Source: Mariannaea sp. PMI_226 (taxonomy: Eukaryota; Ascomycota; Sordariomycetes; Hypocreales; Nectriaceae). Taken from it: a DNA stretch of 64,000 nt. The notes under the pieces are model-generated. The model did no database searches. It was given only the letters and a program-made list of their open reading frames with translations, and was not told the origin of the DNA. The stretch is taken from positions 496,001-560,000 of the forward strand of contig JANFOG010000005.1 of the NCBI GenBank assembly GCA_024336345.1, in the 5' to 3' direction. Shown piece after piece: positions 42,092 to 53,417 of this stretch (positions within the stretch are counted from its first letter, which is position 1; every line of letters starts with the position of its first letter). The position numbers and the translations under genes were made by a program.

Positions 42092-43761
42092 TCAGAGTGC
42101 AGGCCCATCCCACTGGTCACGACGCATTCTTACAAGCCACGACTGCTTGTGAGGGAAAGAAACCTGCCTTTCGCGCGCGAACCCACAAAATTCGAGTCGT
42201 TGCAAGAATCTAAATATCATGTCATCAGTATCAAGTCATAGCAGAGGCACAAATCACCTTACCTGGCATTATCGATTCTAGGTTCGAGGCACACACTCAT
42301 GGTTCGGTAGTCAGCATTGAGACACCAATGAGTCAGTCCTGACAACCAAATAGGCACACGGCCTCGTGCCCATTCCTCGCCAATCAAGACATGAAGGCCC
42401 CTATCCCAATCCCCAGTCTCACCTCCAAGTATCTTGCCAAGGGTATCCTCTTTCACCCAGTAAATTTCAAAATAACCAAATGGCACTCCGTCCCACATGC
42501 CAATGACCGGGAATGAATGTGGTTGGTTCAGCGAGTCTGCCAGAAAATCGGGACTATAGTCTGGCCAAAAGGCACTGACGCGCGGCTTGGCCATCCACGT
42601 CTCCAGAAGGGCAGTGTCAGTCTTCGCAGTCAGATGCGTATGCTCTGCAGGTTTCTCTCCAACCGGGCCATAGTATGGGACTGGTTTTGGCGAAATGGAG
42701 GCAACCCGGAAGGACAGATACCGGCCCTCGCTTGGGACATACCGAGAATAAAAGACTTCTCCCATTCTCGGGGGCTTTGGCCGACGGGGATGACGAATGT
42801 TATTTGTGAAAACATACTGCAAGGGCGCTGGGGGGTAATAGGTTGGCAAATGCGAGCTCGAAAAGAATGGACCGATCGGGTAGCTAGGAATTGTCGCTAT
42901 GCTAGTGGGCGTTGGTCCACCAGGAAGGTCGCTCTCCAGGCGGCCAGACTCCAACCGTCCGAAGGAGGAATTAGGACTGTGGAGCATTGGGCGCAGCGCA
43001 CCACTGGTGTCAATGGGTGATCCTGGACGGCTAGTGATTGGAGAATCCAGAAGCGAGGACACTGCCTTGGTTGGCTGCAGTGAGAACAGATACAAGCGTC
43101 CGGGGAGCTGCCAGAACATGCGTTGGGTCACAAACATATGCATCCATTCGTCACCATTGTCGTCAAGGCTGGTTCCCACGGATGTGTCAGTGGATGTAAT
43201 CAACCCCATCCTCTCCAATTTGGGAATCAAGTTCCGGCTCCGCAATATGCCGTCGCGTTTGATATTGATTCTCCACTCGCCTCGAGGTTTTGCTGCGAGC
43301 GGCGTGGCCTTTGCAGCGTCGGGAGAGAGCTGAGGATCGGGCTTGGGCTGGTGAAAGTACCAGTAGAGCGTGATCCACAACATCATGGCGATCTGGCGAG
43401 TGGGACTGGCGGCGGGCTTGAACTCGGTGCTCGAAGGGTTCGCAATGGAGGAGATAAAGAGGTTGTCGCCCTGAAGCGTCGGCTTCGAGAAGCTGGTAAC
43501 CTGCCGCTTCAAGGGAGTGGCCGCGGCACCATCGCCCCGGAGTGTAACACCATCACCATGCTCAGCGCTGTGTGTATTATCAACTTGGTTTTCGTTGTCG
43601 TCATCGGGTTCTTGGGACTCGGTGTTGAGGACAACCGTCCAACCAATGGGGAAGGCGTTGTGGTGAGTGTTAAGCTCGTGGCTCTTAAAGCCCAGGCCAG
43701 CAAATACAGGAGTGACCGTAAATTTCTGGCCGTCGGGCAGGTGTATCACTTGGGGCGACAT
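42092..43761 (-). CDS. SidF/SidL-family N5-hydroxyornithine acyltransferase
   Basis: Two exons (43761-42263 and 42209-42092) encode 538 aa. The N-terminus (VIHLPDGQKFTVTPVFAGLGFKSHELNTHHNAFPIGW) and PTRQIAMMLWITLYWYFHQP are hallmarks of fungal siderophore transacylases. The C-terminal AlcB-type GNAT domain runs from FWPDYSPDFLADSL through GYFEIYWVKEDTLG to the second exon (FPHKQSWLVRMRRDQW), which restores the conserved C-terminus. SidF adds anhydromevalonyl and SidL adds acetyl to N5-hydroxyornithine for fusarinine and ferricrocin siderophores; I cannot separate the two by eye. A low-complexity Ser/Pro linker lies around residues 240-300. No other siderophore gene is in the window. Plus-strand frames inside it are shadows. 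Confidence 0.87.
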
Positions 43762-44502
43762 GGTCGTTCACATGCGGTTCGGGCCAGCGAGGAGGGGTGG
43801 GGGATTTGGCATCTGGGGATGAGGGGCTAGTGCGGCTAGATATGAGGTCGCGCGAGGAGCTCAAATTTCTAGAAAAAATCGAGAACGGTTCCAGAATACT
43901 ACCTCTTTCGTATTCATGCTGACCTCGGTGGAAGCGATCGTGACAAACGCAAGTCTCATGGTTGGACGCTGAGCTGCGCGGTGGAGTGGGAGTTGCCCTT
44001 GTTGTGTTGGTGGTTTGTGAATTAGAGCGGCAAAGTCGGGTGGGGTGAGGTGGGATGGAAGTGTGATGCAGGTGTGGAGGGGTGGCTTGCAGCCCAGCGA
44101 CGACTCACGCACTGTATTTCACTACCAAAACATTACGCGCATCTACAGTATGAATTCCATCAGCTGAAATGCTGTACGTCATGCCGGGAGATCACCTCAG
44201 GTCTAAAGCTCTATTTACACGCCGCAATCATGAGACCCTTGCGTCAACTTCAACTCATTGCTTTTCTTAGCGCCCATAGTTTTCACTTGACATTTTAAAT
44301 TTTTTTTTATTCTCCCAACCCGGTCAGGCTGGCTACAGTAATCACGTAGTTTTAACGGCATAGACGTGCCATTGTCTCATCATGCTCGAAAGCAACCCAT
44401 CAAACCACCACAACAGAATCATGACGGCGTTGCCGTGTCCAGGACTTGATGCGGCCGACTCCGTCCTGCATGGAAAAAATGATTCACATGGTCCGCCCAC
44501 TA
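43762..44502. other. Acyltransferase promoter, no gene seen
   Basis: 740 bp that should contain the acyltransferase promoter and the 3' UTR of the calcium uniporter gene. No frame with family features was found. Confidence 0.45.
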
Positions 44503-45992
44503 TTAATCCTTATCCTTTGACGGGTCCTGTGATCTCTCAGATGGCCTTTCATCGTCATCATCATCTTCATCATCCCTCGACTGGCGACTCTTGCTACCAC
44601 CATTGCCTTTTCGTTTCTCTGCTTCCAAAACTTCCTTGACTTCTTCTCCTCCAAGGTCTTTCGTCTCGTTCCACTCGACGTCATACTCCTCTGCCGCCAT
44701 TCTTATTTCTCGACGAAGCATGTTCGCCTCATGAACAAGGTGCTCCCACTTTCCCGCGTCAAACCCCCGCTCCTGGTACAATGCGCTTTGGCGCTTCGAG
44801 ACAGTGATCTTCATCGCTGTTCGGTAGCTGAGATCTCGGCTGATGTAAAGGAACCACCAATAGCCGCCAAGCACGGTGGTCAATCCCACAAGATAAGTAA
44901 CAGGTTCCACCAAATCCCATCCCATATCTGTGTGGAACGTTATGTAGTACACGATCCCCCACCATCCTGTGAGAGCAAAAAATCCACCTTGAGCAATGCG
45001 GTGTGCTCCTTTGTGGGCAATTTGGTCGCATTCATTCTTGACCTTTGACATCTTGTCGATGTCTCGCGACATTCGTCTGAGCCGCAGGCGCATGTAATAG
45101 GTCCGATCTTTGAAGCTGGGGACAGCAACTCGCAATTCCTTGGCGTGACCCTCTATATCAATCGCAAACTCTCTGCCGCGTGCCGCGTCCCGAATGAAAT
45201 CTCCAACCTCGGTGCTCCCACTCCAACGCACCCACCGGGTATGCTTTTTGTTAGGGCCTTCATGACCAAGCCCAGAATACGAGGCGACGTTGCCCTCCTC
45301 GACTTCTTGATTCCCTCGCATGTCGTCTTGGTCTGCTTCGGCCCGGAATATAATGTCTGGGAGCTTGTCTCGGCCGTTCTGTCGTAGTGGTGGAATTTCG
45401 GCTTGGATCAGCCTCTCCAAGTAGGACAGTGGCTGTTGGGGATGGACAAGAAGAGCCAAGGGCTCTACAGTATCATCTTTGTTATTACCATTTTCTACTG
45501 GTTCGTTGACATGTTCTTGCTTTGGGTGGAATGGCATTGGTAGGATGAGCTTGAGGAGTCTTGTCGGTGTTGTCAACAGTCGGCCTGCATGGTGGATTGT
45601 TAGCGAGGCTAGAAACATTGCGGTTTTCTCCTTGTAGCTTTTTATGACATGCCCTTTGTCAAATCTCCGTGTGTAGGGTCAGGAGAAGTAGATTTTGGTT
45701 GTGCATGGCTACTCTGCCTATGCCATGGTCGGTCGTTCTCAAGAGTTTGTGCACTCTTTCCTGACGTGACTTTTCGCTGCCTTTGTTGATGAGCTTGATC
45801 GTATGATCCCTCATTCTCCCTTTCCGCCTCGTGATTTCTGAAATATTTTGATTCTGAGAACCTCCGTGTTCGTGTTGACGACCATGTTCGACATCGCAAA
45901 GCTTGGTTCGAGTAGGAATTGAAGTTGAGTAAAGACAGTGTACGAGCTGAAGTAGGCAGGCGCAACGCCACGCCTAGAGTTCTATAGTTCAT
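44503..45992 (-). CDS. MCU: Mitochondrial calcium uniporter (MCU) homologue
   Basis: Two exons (45992-45653 and 45584-44503) encode 473 aa. The Arg/Ser-rich N-terminus ([19 protein letters not shown]..) is a mitochondrial presequence. The conserved block ..DRPWHR..DLTKG joins across the intron to [16 protein letters not shown], then [24 protein letters not shown]. Two TM helices (about 313-331 and 342-360) flank the selectivity motif WDLVEP at 336-341. The protein forms the Ca2+ channel of the inner mitochondrial membrane. The C-terminus ends in an acidic Asp run. The only splice that restores family sequence uses a GC donor (GCATGT at 45652) with a GCTAAC branch and GCAG acceptor, a GC-AG intron of 68 bp. 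Without it a shorter frame starting downstream would lack the presequence. Confidence 0.88.
45585..45652 (-). other. Probable GC-AG intron of MCU
   Basis: No GT donor in the first exon gives the right phase next to the conserved TKG-RLLTTP junction. AAAGG-GCATGT followed by GCTAACAAT and ATGCAG does. GC-AG introns are a known minor class and need an otherwise strong context. The 5' context here is moderate, but the branch and acceptor are strong. Confidence 0.65.
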
Positions 45993-47188
45993 CTTGGTCT
46001 ATAATGACAGTGATAGTATGGCAAAATCTGCCAAATAAATTCCTACCCTTCAGGTAGCTTCCAAGAAAAAATTGACCACCGAGAATTGGGAGCGGGTGAA
46101 GGTGTTCAAAAGGTGTTGAGGTGATCGTCAGGGAGCTTGGCAGCACTCATGGGTCCATGACGTCACAAGCTTGACCCAAGGCCCTGGCTCAGGCGCGTCT
46201 TGCTCATTCCGGTGCTTTTCTTGGATAATCGATTACTTGCGTCAACATTACTGATAAAAGGAAAAATGCATAGTGCACCTGATGTAGACTGTGCCTAGTA
46301 TCTAATACCAGCTTGTGTTGGATAACGAAGTGAGATTTGCCAGGTGCAGCACATGTAGATGATTCAGGCTGTATCATCCTTTTAGTACACCACGTCGTAA
46401 GGTATTGCTCCTTAATTCAGACCTAGAGAGAGACTAAAGACAGGGGAAAATAAAATATATTAGCGAGATTGTCAAAGGGACTAACGTCTTGACATTATTC
46501 TAGCCGCCGGTGTCTGCGGGTAGTGCCGTTTGGATGGTTCTGGCAACGTAGGCCAGTCCGTCATTAGCACAACCCTAGGATGCCATTCTTGCAGGGCCAA
46601 GCCAAGCAGACCACTGGTTTTGGCCTCCTCGATTCGATTTTGGGATGAAGATAGGTCACCCAACCAAGAAAATGGTTCTGTGGCATTCTCTAAATCAGCT
46701 TTAAGGTGACGCGCCCAGTGTATCAGAACACCTAGACTTCGTACAAATCGAAGCATTAAGGAAGGAGAAATGCTTAACCTGCCGGCATCATATAGCAGTA
46801 GGGTTTCTCATTCTCCGGATCAATATTTGAGTAAGCGAGCACCCCTTAACTCAAAGACCCACGTTACCAAAACAAAGTTAACATTTCAACACTCGATTCT
46901 CCTCCTGCTCAGTCAATCTAGGACTTGTATGCAGGGTTACACGCGAACGAATCGACGTATTTCATTGTGGGTGCCACGCTCGGTGGTATTTTCCGCCAAG
47001 TGCTGATTTCTCTACCCTCGCTCCTGACACGGGTATGCCCTATGTGCTTTTTTTGTTTCCTCGAGCTTTATGGATATACAATTTCTATGGGGCTATGCTC
47101 TTCAAAATCAAGTTCCTCATTTGCGCTGATAGCGAGCGTTATCGTGATTGATATCTGAAGGGCTGGGCCTCGCGCTGACTCGACTCTC
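45993..47188. other. 1.2-kb region with two weak, head-to-head frames
   Basis: A minus frame (46756-46481, 91 aa) and a plus frame starting at 46770 face each other 13 bp apart. The plus one can be spliced by GTAAGC (46832) to GCAG (46933) to give a hydrophobic peptide with GATLGGIFRQVLISLPSLL. Neither is recognised and at most one can be real. The rest is the MCU promoter. Confidence 0.3.
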
Positions 47189-47857
47189 TCAGTCCATGAC
47201 CCATGCTCCAGGGATTGGGCGCTCAGGAACTGTAACAGCTCGATGGACTTTTTCAGAGGTACGAGTTGGTCTTTCGATAGTATAAAGGATCTTCTTTACT
47301 GGGTCGTTGTCCGCCCAAGGAGCTACATTCATAGTGTATGTCTCGCCTAGACTTTTGACTGAATAGATAGTACTTGTTTGGCTTCTTAGAGGGCTTGCAG
47401 CTTCCTGTATGAAAGGATCGGCACCGCCCACTCGGTCTCCGTTTGTGATGGCCGATAGCGCGAAGAATTGGTAACCACCTTGTTCGTGAGAAATGACTCT
47501 GACATTCATAATTCCAAGTTTGGCTAGTTTGATGTTGAATGCGTGGCTGACGTGCTCTGGATGCCCAGAATTTCTGTCTAGCATCTGCTGAAGTATTTTC
47601 TTGAACCGATACCGCTGTGTCCACCTCCAGTACTTGTGGTATTCAATATCCTTGACCCATTGATAGACCTTTTTGTAAGTACACTCTTCGAGGAACCAGT
47701 TGACGGTATCGACAACCATGAAGAATTCTTCGTTTGGCAAGTCTCTCACATTTCTCTTACGGAATTCTGGGTAATAAATCACTTCAAACGGAAGTCTTTG
47801 CACGGAGGTAGTTCCTAGGACCAGGCAATCCCCTGAGTATGTTGGCAGAGAGTCCAT
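47189..47857 (-). CDS. Hypothetical protein (222 aa)
   Basis: A single-exon frame whose first ATG is at 47857; the open frame extends upstream through a TTTTCAG acceptor-like site, so a short 5' exon is possible. The protein is soluble-looking, rich in Tyr, Trp, Arg and Lys. Its central segment is dense in aromatic and basic residues (YKKVYQWVKDIEYHKYWRWTQRYRFKK), followed by a moderately hydrophobic region and a C-terminus with repeated Pro/Thr/Val. There is no signal peptide or TM segment. I do not recognise a family. Length and balanced composition favour a real gene. Confidence 0.5.
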   Translation of the reverse strand: MDSLPTYSGDCLVLGTTSVQRLPFEVIYYPEFRKRNVRDLPNEEFFMVVDTVNWFLEECTYKKVYQWVKDIEYHKYWRWTQRYRFKKILQQMLDRNSGHPEHVSHAFNIKLAKLGIMNVRVISHEQGGYQFFALSAITNGDRVGGADPFIQEAASPLRSQTSTIYSVKSLGETYTMNVAPWADNDPVKKILYTIERPTRTSEKVHRAVTVPERPIPGAWVMD

Positions 47858-49558
47858 CTTGGAGTAACGTGATCTGAAAACAAGCAGATAAGCAGAAGTT
47901 GGAAGCAGCAAATGTGATGATGACAGAGTAGGGAGAGAAGCTTGAATTTCCTGAGAAATCTGGAGGAAGGGTCTCTTTTGTATTTCTCAGGACTGGTAAG
48001 AAAGTCATGAAATGTACAAGGTTCCAGTATCAGTCACAGAGCTTATTGGAAGGGGAGACTTTGGCACTTCTGGCCGTGCATTCTTGCTCTTCACGAATAC
48101 AAAGCCAGAAGTCAAAGTCCAATCTTCTGACTCACGGTAGAATTTACTTATTATCTGTCCATTTTCTAAGCTAGAAGGCTGGAAATGACTTAAAAAGAAA
48201 GTTGGTCATAACACGCAATATTGAATGAGATCTGGTATGTATACCATTGTGAAATTTAACAATACAAGCTTAATTATAGAGTGAAAAATTAACCTAAATG
48301 TTGTCAATTTCAAAAGTTACCCTTGAGTTTTGATGAGAATAAAGACTTTGCATTCGCCGTGGCCAGAATTGAACGAAACTCACATCAGCAACAGAGCTGA
48401 CAATTATATTTGCTTATTGGTCAACCCAGCTCGTATTCGACTGTGGTAAAGTAATACTGTGTGCCACCAAATGCACGGCATACGAATACGCTGCCTGCCA
48501 TCGGGATGAGTCGGGTTTGGGAAGATAATGGGGATAAGAGGGGTGTAAGGAAAACAGAGCACGTCCAGTTAAATACTTTACGATTTATGGAGAATGGAGA
48601 GGACAACGATCACTCTGCTTGCTGGCATTCTACGCAGGTACCTCAGGTTAGAGCGTCATCGCAATCGCGAGATCGTTGGCAAGGACGCATCTTCACGTGC
48701 AGGTATGAGCTCAGGCACAGGATTCAGAGGTACCCAGGCGATCACTAGGCTGTGTAATATAGCCTTTCACCGGGTCGCATCACTGGAGACTAGATAGACT
48801 GAAAGTGAGGTAGATATTCTGTTGTTTGGGTATAAATCTAGGAAATTCGGTACTTTTCTGATTTCCAATGGACTCATTTCCAGCAGGACGTTTCCAGTCG
48901 GTCTTCGAGCTCTTGATGGGATGTCTGCTTGGGCGGTGTTCTGGCTGCTTGACAGTTACCGGAGTGGCAAGCCGTTATTTTTGTGCCTTGTTTATCCCCA
49001 CACGATTGCCGGTGCAGAATTGATATCGGTGTGCCTGCCAGCTCCACCAATGCTCAATATCCCTTCACATCAGGAGTTGCTAAGTGGACAGTACTGGAAG
49101 AAAAATCTTGTTTCTTGGATTTCGATATCATGTGCAATGAACTGAATATTTTCTTTCCCTGATACTGTCAACCATAAGATTGGTTGCTACTTACTACATA
49201 GACAAACGACACTATCCCAGCCATTATATTGTTGATTGATGGGGGCCTTCAGGGGTCCAAATTGGATGGACCCCGCACTAAACTCCATCTGGCTACCACC
49301 TTCAATGGTTGAGGGAAACCTTTCAGACACCACCAGTCATCGCTGATCAGAGGATACCCATTTCCCGAACGAGTCGGCGGTGTAATTGCGGCGCCCCTCC
49401 TATACTTTGGCAAAGATCTACTACTCCAATTACTATTCTTCTTTGTGAAGCTCTCCTTCTGCGCAAACTTCACCTACTGCCACGCCATATCGAGCCTCCT
49501 CCCTCGTCTCCTCAACACCCATCCATCACCCTCAACTCCTACCCCGCTTCTTTTCACA
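47858..49558. other. 1.7-kb intergenic region, ERG19 promoter at right
   Basis: Frames at 48420-49140 are short, often lack ATG and differ between strands without family features. The last 100 bp are a C/T-rich leader before the ERG19 ATG. No gene is supportable. Confidence 0.4.
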
Positions 49559-50793
49559 ATGGCGGACACCAAGGTCTACCGGGCCAGCACTACTGCCCCC
49601 GTCAATATTGCCGTCGTCAAGTACGAGTTGCCGATACATATCGACTTTGGGTTCCCGCAGCTAATTGACTGTTCAACAGGTACTGGGGCAAGCGAGATGC
49701 CAAGCTCAACCTTCCCACCAACAGCTCCCTCTCCGTCACCCTCTCGCAAGCCGACCTTCGAACCCTTACCACCGCCTCCTGCTCTGCCTCCTTTACCGAC
49801 GGCGACAGCTTGACCCTCAATGGCGAAGCCTCAGATATTTCTGGCGCTCGAACTCAGGCTTGCTTCCGGGAGCTTCGCGCTCGCCGTGCCGCTCTCGAGG
49901 CTGCTGACGCCTCCCTGCCTAAGCTCTCGGCCATGCCCCTGAAGCTCGTGTCCGAGAACAACTTCCCTACTGCTGCTGGTCTGGCCTCCTCTGCCGCTGG
50001 CTTTGCTGCCTTGGTCAAGGCCATTGCGCTCCTTTACGAGCTTCCAGACTCGCCCTCGGAGCTGTCCCTTGTCGCTCGCCAGGGCTCTGGATCTGCCTGC
50101 CGCAGCCTTTTCGGCGGCTACGTTGCTTGGAGGATGGGAGAGAAGGAGGACGGAAGCGACTCCATGGCCGACCTCGTTGCTCCCGCTTCTCACTGGCCTG
50201 AGATGCGAGCACTGATCCTGGTCGTCAGTGCCGCTAAGAAGGGTGTGTCATCTACCTCTGGAATGCAGCAGACCGTTGCTACCTCTGGTCTTTTCCAGCA
50301 GAGAATAAAGACTGTTGTCCCTGCCAACATGGCTTCCATGGAGGATGCCATCAAGAACAAGGACTTTGCCAAATTCGCCGAAGTCACCATGCGCGACTCC
50401 AACTCGTTCCACGCCACCTGCGCCGACACCTACCCTCCCATCTTCTACATGAATGACATCTCCAAGGCAGCCATCCGTGCCGTTGAGCACATCAACAGCA
50501 AGGCTGGCAAGACTATTGCCGCTTACACCTTCGACGCTGGCCCTAACTGCGTCATCTACTACCAGGAGGAGGATGCCAACACCATCTTGGGAACTTTCTA
50601 CCAGGCCTTGGGCGAGGTGTCGGGCTGGAAGGAGGGTACCGCCAGCGTCAAGTCGACCATCGAGCTTGAGAGCGGCCTTGCATCGACATTGAAGGATGGT
50701 GTCAGCCGTGTGATCAACACTGCCGTCGGCGAGGGCCCTATCAAGACAGATGAGTACCTGGTGGATGAGCAGGGCCAGACTGTCAAGCGATAG
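49559..50793 (+). CDS. ERG19: Mevalonate diphosphate decarboxylase
   Basis: Two exons (49559-49620, 49680-50793) encode 391 aa, normal for the family. The start MADTKVYRASTTAPVNIAVVK joins across a 59-bp intron to YWGKRDAKLNLPTNSSLSVTL. GHMP-kinase fold motifs are the glycine-rich AAGLASSAAGFAAL (119-132) and GSGSACRSLFGG (from 156). They are followed by STSGMQQTVATSGLFQQRI and the catalytic Asp306 in TFDAGPN. The enzyme converts mevalonate 5-diphosphate to isopentenyl diphosphate with ATP, CO2 release and phosphate, in the ergosterol pathway. Codon use is strongly C-ending, consistent with high expression. Gly/Ala and Lys/Arg-rich antisense frames are shadows. Confidence 0.96.
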
Positions 50794-51485
50794 AGTAAGG
50801 GTAAATAATGAGTCTACGACCTTTGCAGCGCATTGATTCATGTTTTTCACATGTGAATATATTAGAAAGATGCGTAAATAAAAAGTCGATTAGTTGTTCC
50901 ATTTTCCATTCTCGTCGCAGAGATGGTGTCCATGTTTGCGCACTTGTCTATCTCATCTCACCGTATCAGTTTCATTCCATAAGCAATACCTAATCACCAG
51001 TCGCGACGAGACAGCAAGACTCTTCTGACCCCAATCACGGAAGATTGACAACACGTGGAAAATAATTGCTACAATTCGGTGGTTGCCCCAATCCAGTTGG
51101 TATTTTGTCATTTGTATCGTGTGTGAATTGCTTGACACGCTCATAGAGTCGGTGACAGGTGGCAAGCACTGTTTTACCGTCTGTCACACATGTGCGCACC
51201 CCTCCTCCCTACCTTCCTCAACCATTTGGCTCCGTGGTTTCCCCCCGTCTCCCTTCATAAAATCACCCACGTCTTGCAAACTGCAACAGTTTTCGTTGTT
51301 TGCACGTTTCTTCTTGTTTGTTGATCAGTCAATCATCCAACACATTTTTTCGTGCCTCAGCCCTCACGTGGGATTTATAGTACAAATGCTGAGCGCTGCC
51401 GTTAACTTTGCTCCGCATTTTGTCAGCGCAACCGCACCCTTTCGACAACGTCGACAGGCTCGAGTTACCAGCACGCATAGCTGTG
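50794..51485. other. Intergenic, ERG19 3' flank and RUS-gene promoter
   Basis: About 690 bp with no supportable gene. A polyadenylation-type AATAAAAAG occurs at about 50877. Confidence 0.45.
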
Positions 51486-53052
51486 ATGAGCCGTGGCAAA
51501 GGGTCAAAGCCTCGCTCGGCCGAGGACTCAAGTCTCGCCGACTCGCTTTCTTCTAGTTCAAGAAAGCATGACGGCTTGACTACGTTTCTTGGCCGAGGAA
51601 ATGAGGTCCAAATCCAGGAGCTGGATAAATCGGGCAACGTCATCCAGAGGTGGCGGCATGCACCCGATAATAGCATTGTTCCTGTATGTATCTTCTTTCC
51701 CCGATACGAGTGCATCTTCTCATTCTCTACCCAAGGTTCTATCTGGGAATAAATCCAACAATCTCTTCTTTCGTTCAATGCGTGAATGGCGGAAAGCGCT
51801 TTTCGATGCTTTCCTCCCCGTCGGATTCCCCCATTCTGTCTCACAAGACTACCTCGCATATCAAACCTTCGATTCTCTCCAAGCATTTTTCTCTACCATT
51901 ACCTCTCTTCTCGCAAGTAGGGCTCTCCTTCAGGGCCTTGGAGTTGGTGACGCTAATTCATCGGCAACGTTCGCCATGCTCTTGACTATTCTTAGAGATG
52001 CAATGTCCCGAGTTGCCACTATTCTGTTCGCTCAACAATTCGGTCTTCGGATTGAACCCGATGCAAAGAAATACCGTTTTCTCGCTGACCTCTTCAACGA
52101 TACTGCTTTCTTTCTTGAGCTCTATAGCCCTTTCTTTGGCTCATATGGCAAGATCTTTGCCCTCACCATTGGAGAGGCACTCCGTGCGTTGTGCGGCGTC
52201 TCAGCGGGGGCAAGCAAAGCCGCACTGAGTGTTCATTTCGCGAAACATAATAACCTGGCTGAGCTGAATGCCAAAGAGGCCAGCCAAGAGACCGCTGTGG
52301 GATTGATTGGTCTCCTATTTGGGACCCTCATGGTCAAATCTGTTGAAGACCATCGGAGCGTGGTTTGCTTAGTGGTCGTTCTTGTTTTCGCCCATCTGTG
52401 GATGAACTACCTTGGTGTCCGCAGCGTCTGCATGACTAATTTAAATCGCCAGCGTGCTACCATCCTCTTCGAAGAGTATCTCAAGACAGGCAAGGTGCTG
52501 ACACCAGTTGAGGTTGCCCACCGAGAAAATATTATCTTCTGGCGCCCCGTGGTCCGGAACAGCAGCCGCGAGTCGGTAGCTCGAATTGAAATGGCCAGTA
52601 ATTACTGGGACGCAATGGGCGGGAAACACCCTCACGTCGACATTGCAATCGTGGATGGTCCGTTGTACAATCTATTCATTTGGTCTCATGCCAGCCAACG
52701 CCATACCCCCATAAAGATCTTGCTCTGGAAGGGTGCTGAGCCAAGTCATGTTATTAGCGCCTGGTTCATGGCCATGGAGGTAGCTTGGCTTATGGACAAG
52801 GGAACAGGCTACACTTCGAAGCTAGACTACATCTTTGTCGGAGAGGGATCCCGTGCTAAGTCTCAACCGAGATGGGATCGTAACCTTACCAGTGAAGACA
52901 AGGAGCTCTTGGACAACTACGAGAAGCGATACGAAAGCAGACACCTATGGGAGACGCTCAGGCTGAAGGGGTGGAATATGGATGCTCAAGCATTTGAGAC
53001 GGAAGCCCCAGTGCGGTTGACTGTCCATGCAGGGGGAAAAAAGGATCAGTAG
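51486..53052 (+). CDS. DUF647 / RUS (root UVB sensitive) family protein
   Basis: Two exons (51486-51683, 51736-53052) encode 504 aa. A Ser-rich basic N-terminus precedes the DUF647 core. This begins at FFRSMREWRKALFDAFLPVGFPHSVSQDYLAYQTFDSLQAF and passes through GVGDANSSATFAMLLTILRDAMSRVATILFA. Further blocks are AKKYRFLADLFNDTAFFLEL and GASKAALSVHFAKHNNLAELNAKEASQET, then a hydrophobic pair (VGLIGLLFGTLM, VVCLVVVLVFAHLWMN). In plants, RUS proteins act in plastids and vitamin-B6/amino-acid homeostasis. In fungi the role is unknown and membrane association is likely. The 52-bp intron is in phase 0. The C-terminal 170 residues are less typical of the core domain. Confidence 0.9.
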
Positions 53053-53417
53053 TCGACTCAAACGCCCAAATAAGACCCTAGGAGGGTACACCCGGATGGA
53101 ATGATAATGCTCGTTAGGAGAGTACGGTGTGGCCTTTTTGGCGGGTGGGCTAGATTTCCTTGACATGGTAAAGACTTCACAGCTCTCAATAAATACGAGA
53201 TTCACACCAGACATTTTGTAATCCTAACGAGAAATGAGTATGTTGGGAGATGCTACCTAGACGCAGTTTCTCTATATCCCGTCTAACTAATCAGTCTATT
53301 CCATGTTATACAATTTCCTAACTCCTGGTCCAATGCTATCATACATCGTATCTTTTGTACAATGAGCCCTTTCACATGCTCATGTTTTTTTTTCACCTCA
53401 CCATCCGTATGTTACAC
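53053..53417. other. Convergent 3' flank
   Basis: 365 bp between the convergent RUS and heme-lyase genes, with no frame of interest. Confidence 0.5.

Noticed and set aside
42517..43830. Long plus-strand frames (167 and 235 codons) opposite the siderophore acyltransferase
   Set aside because: They lie wholly antisense to a gene with clear family sequence and have no recognisable features; they are shadows.
43762..44502. GATA-type SreA sites upstream of the siderophore acyltransferase
   Set aside because: I saw no convincing paired HGATAR or ATCWGATAA motif in this stretch by eye.
45653..45780. GT-AG introns further upstream in the MCU first exon
   Set aside because: They would remove the conserved DRPWHR..DLTKG block or use poor acceptors. 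The GC-AG solution keeps family sequence on both sides.
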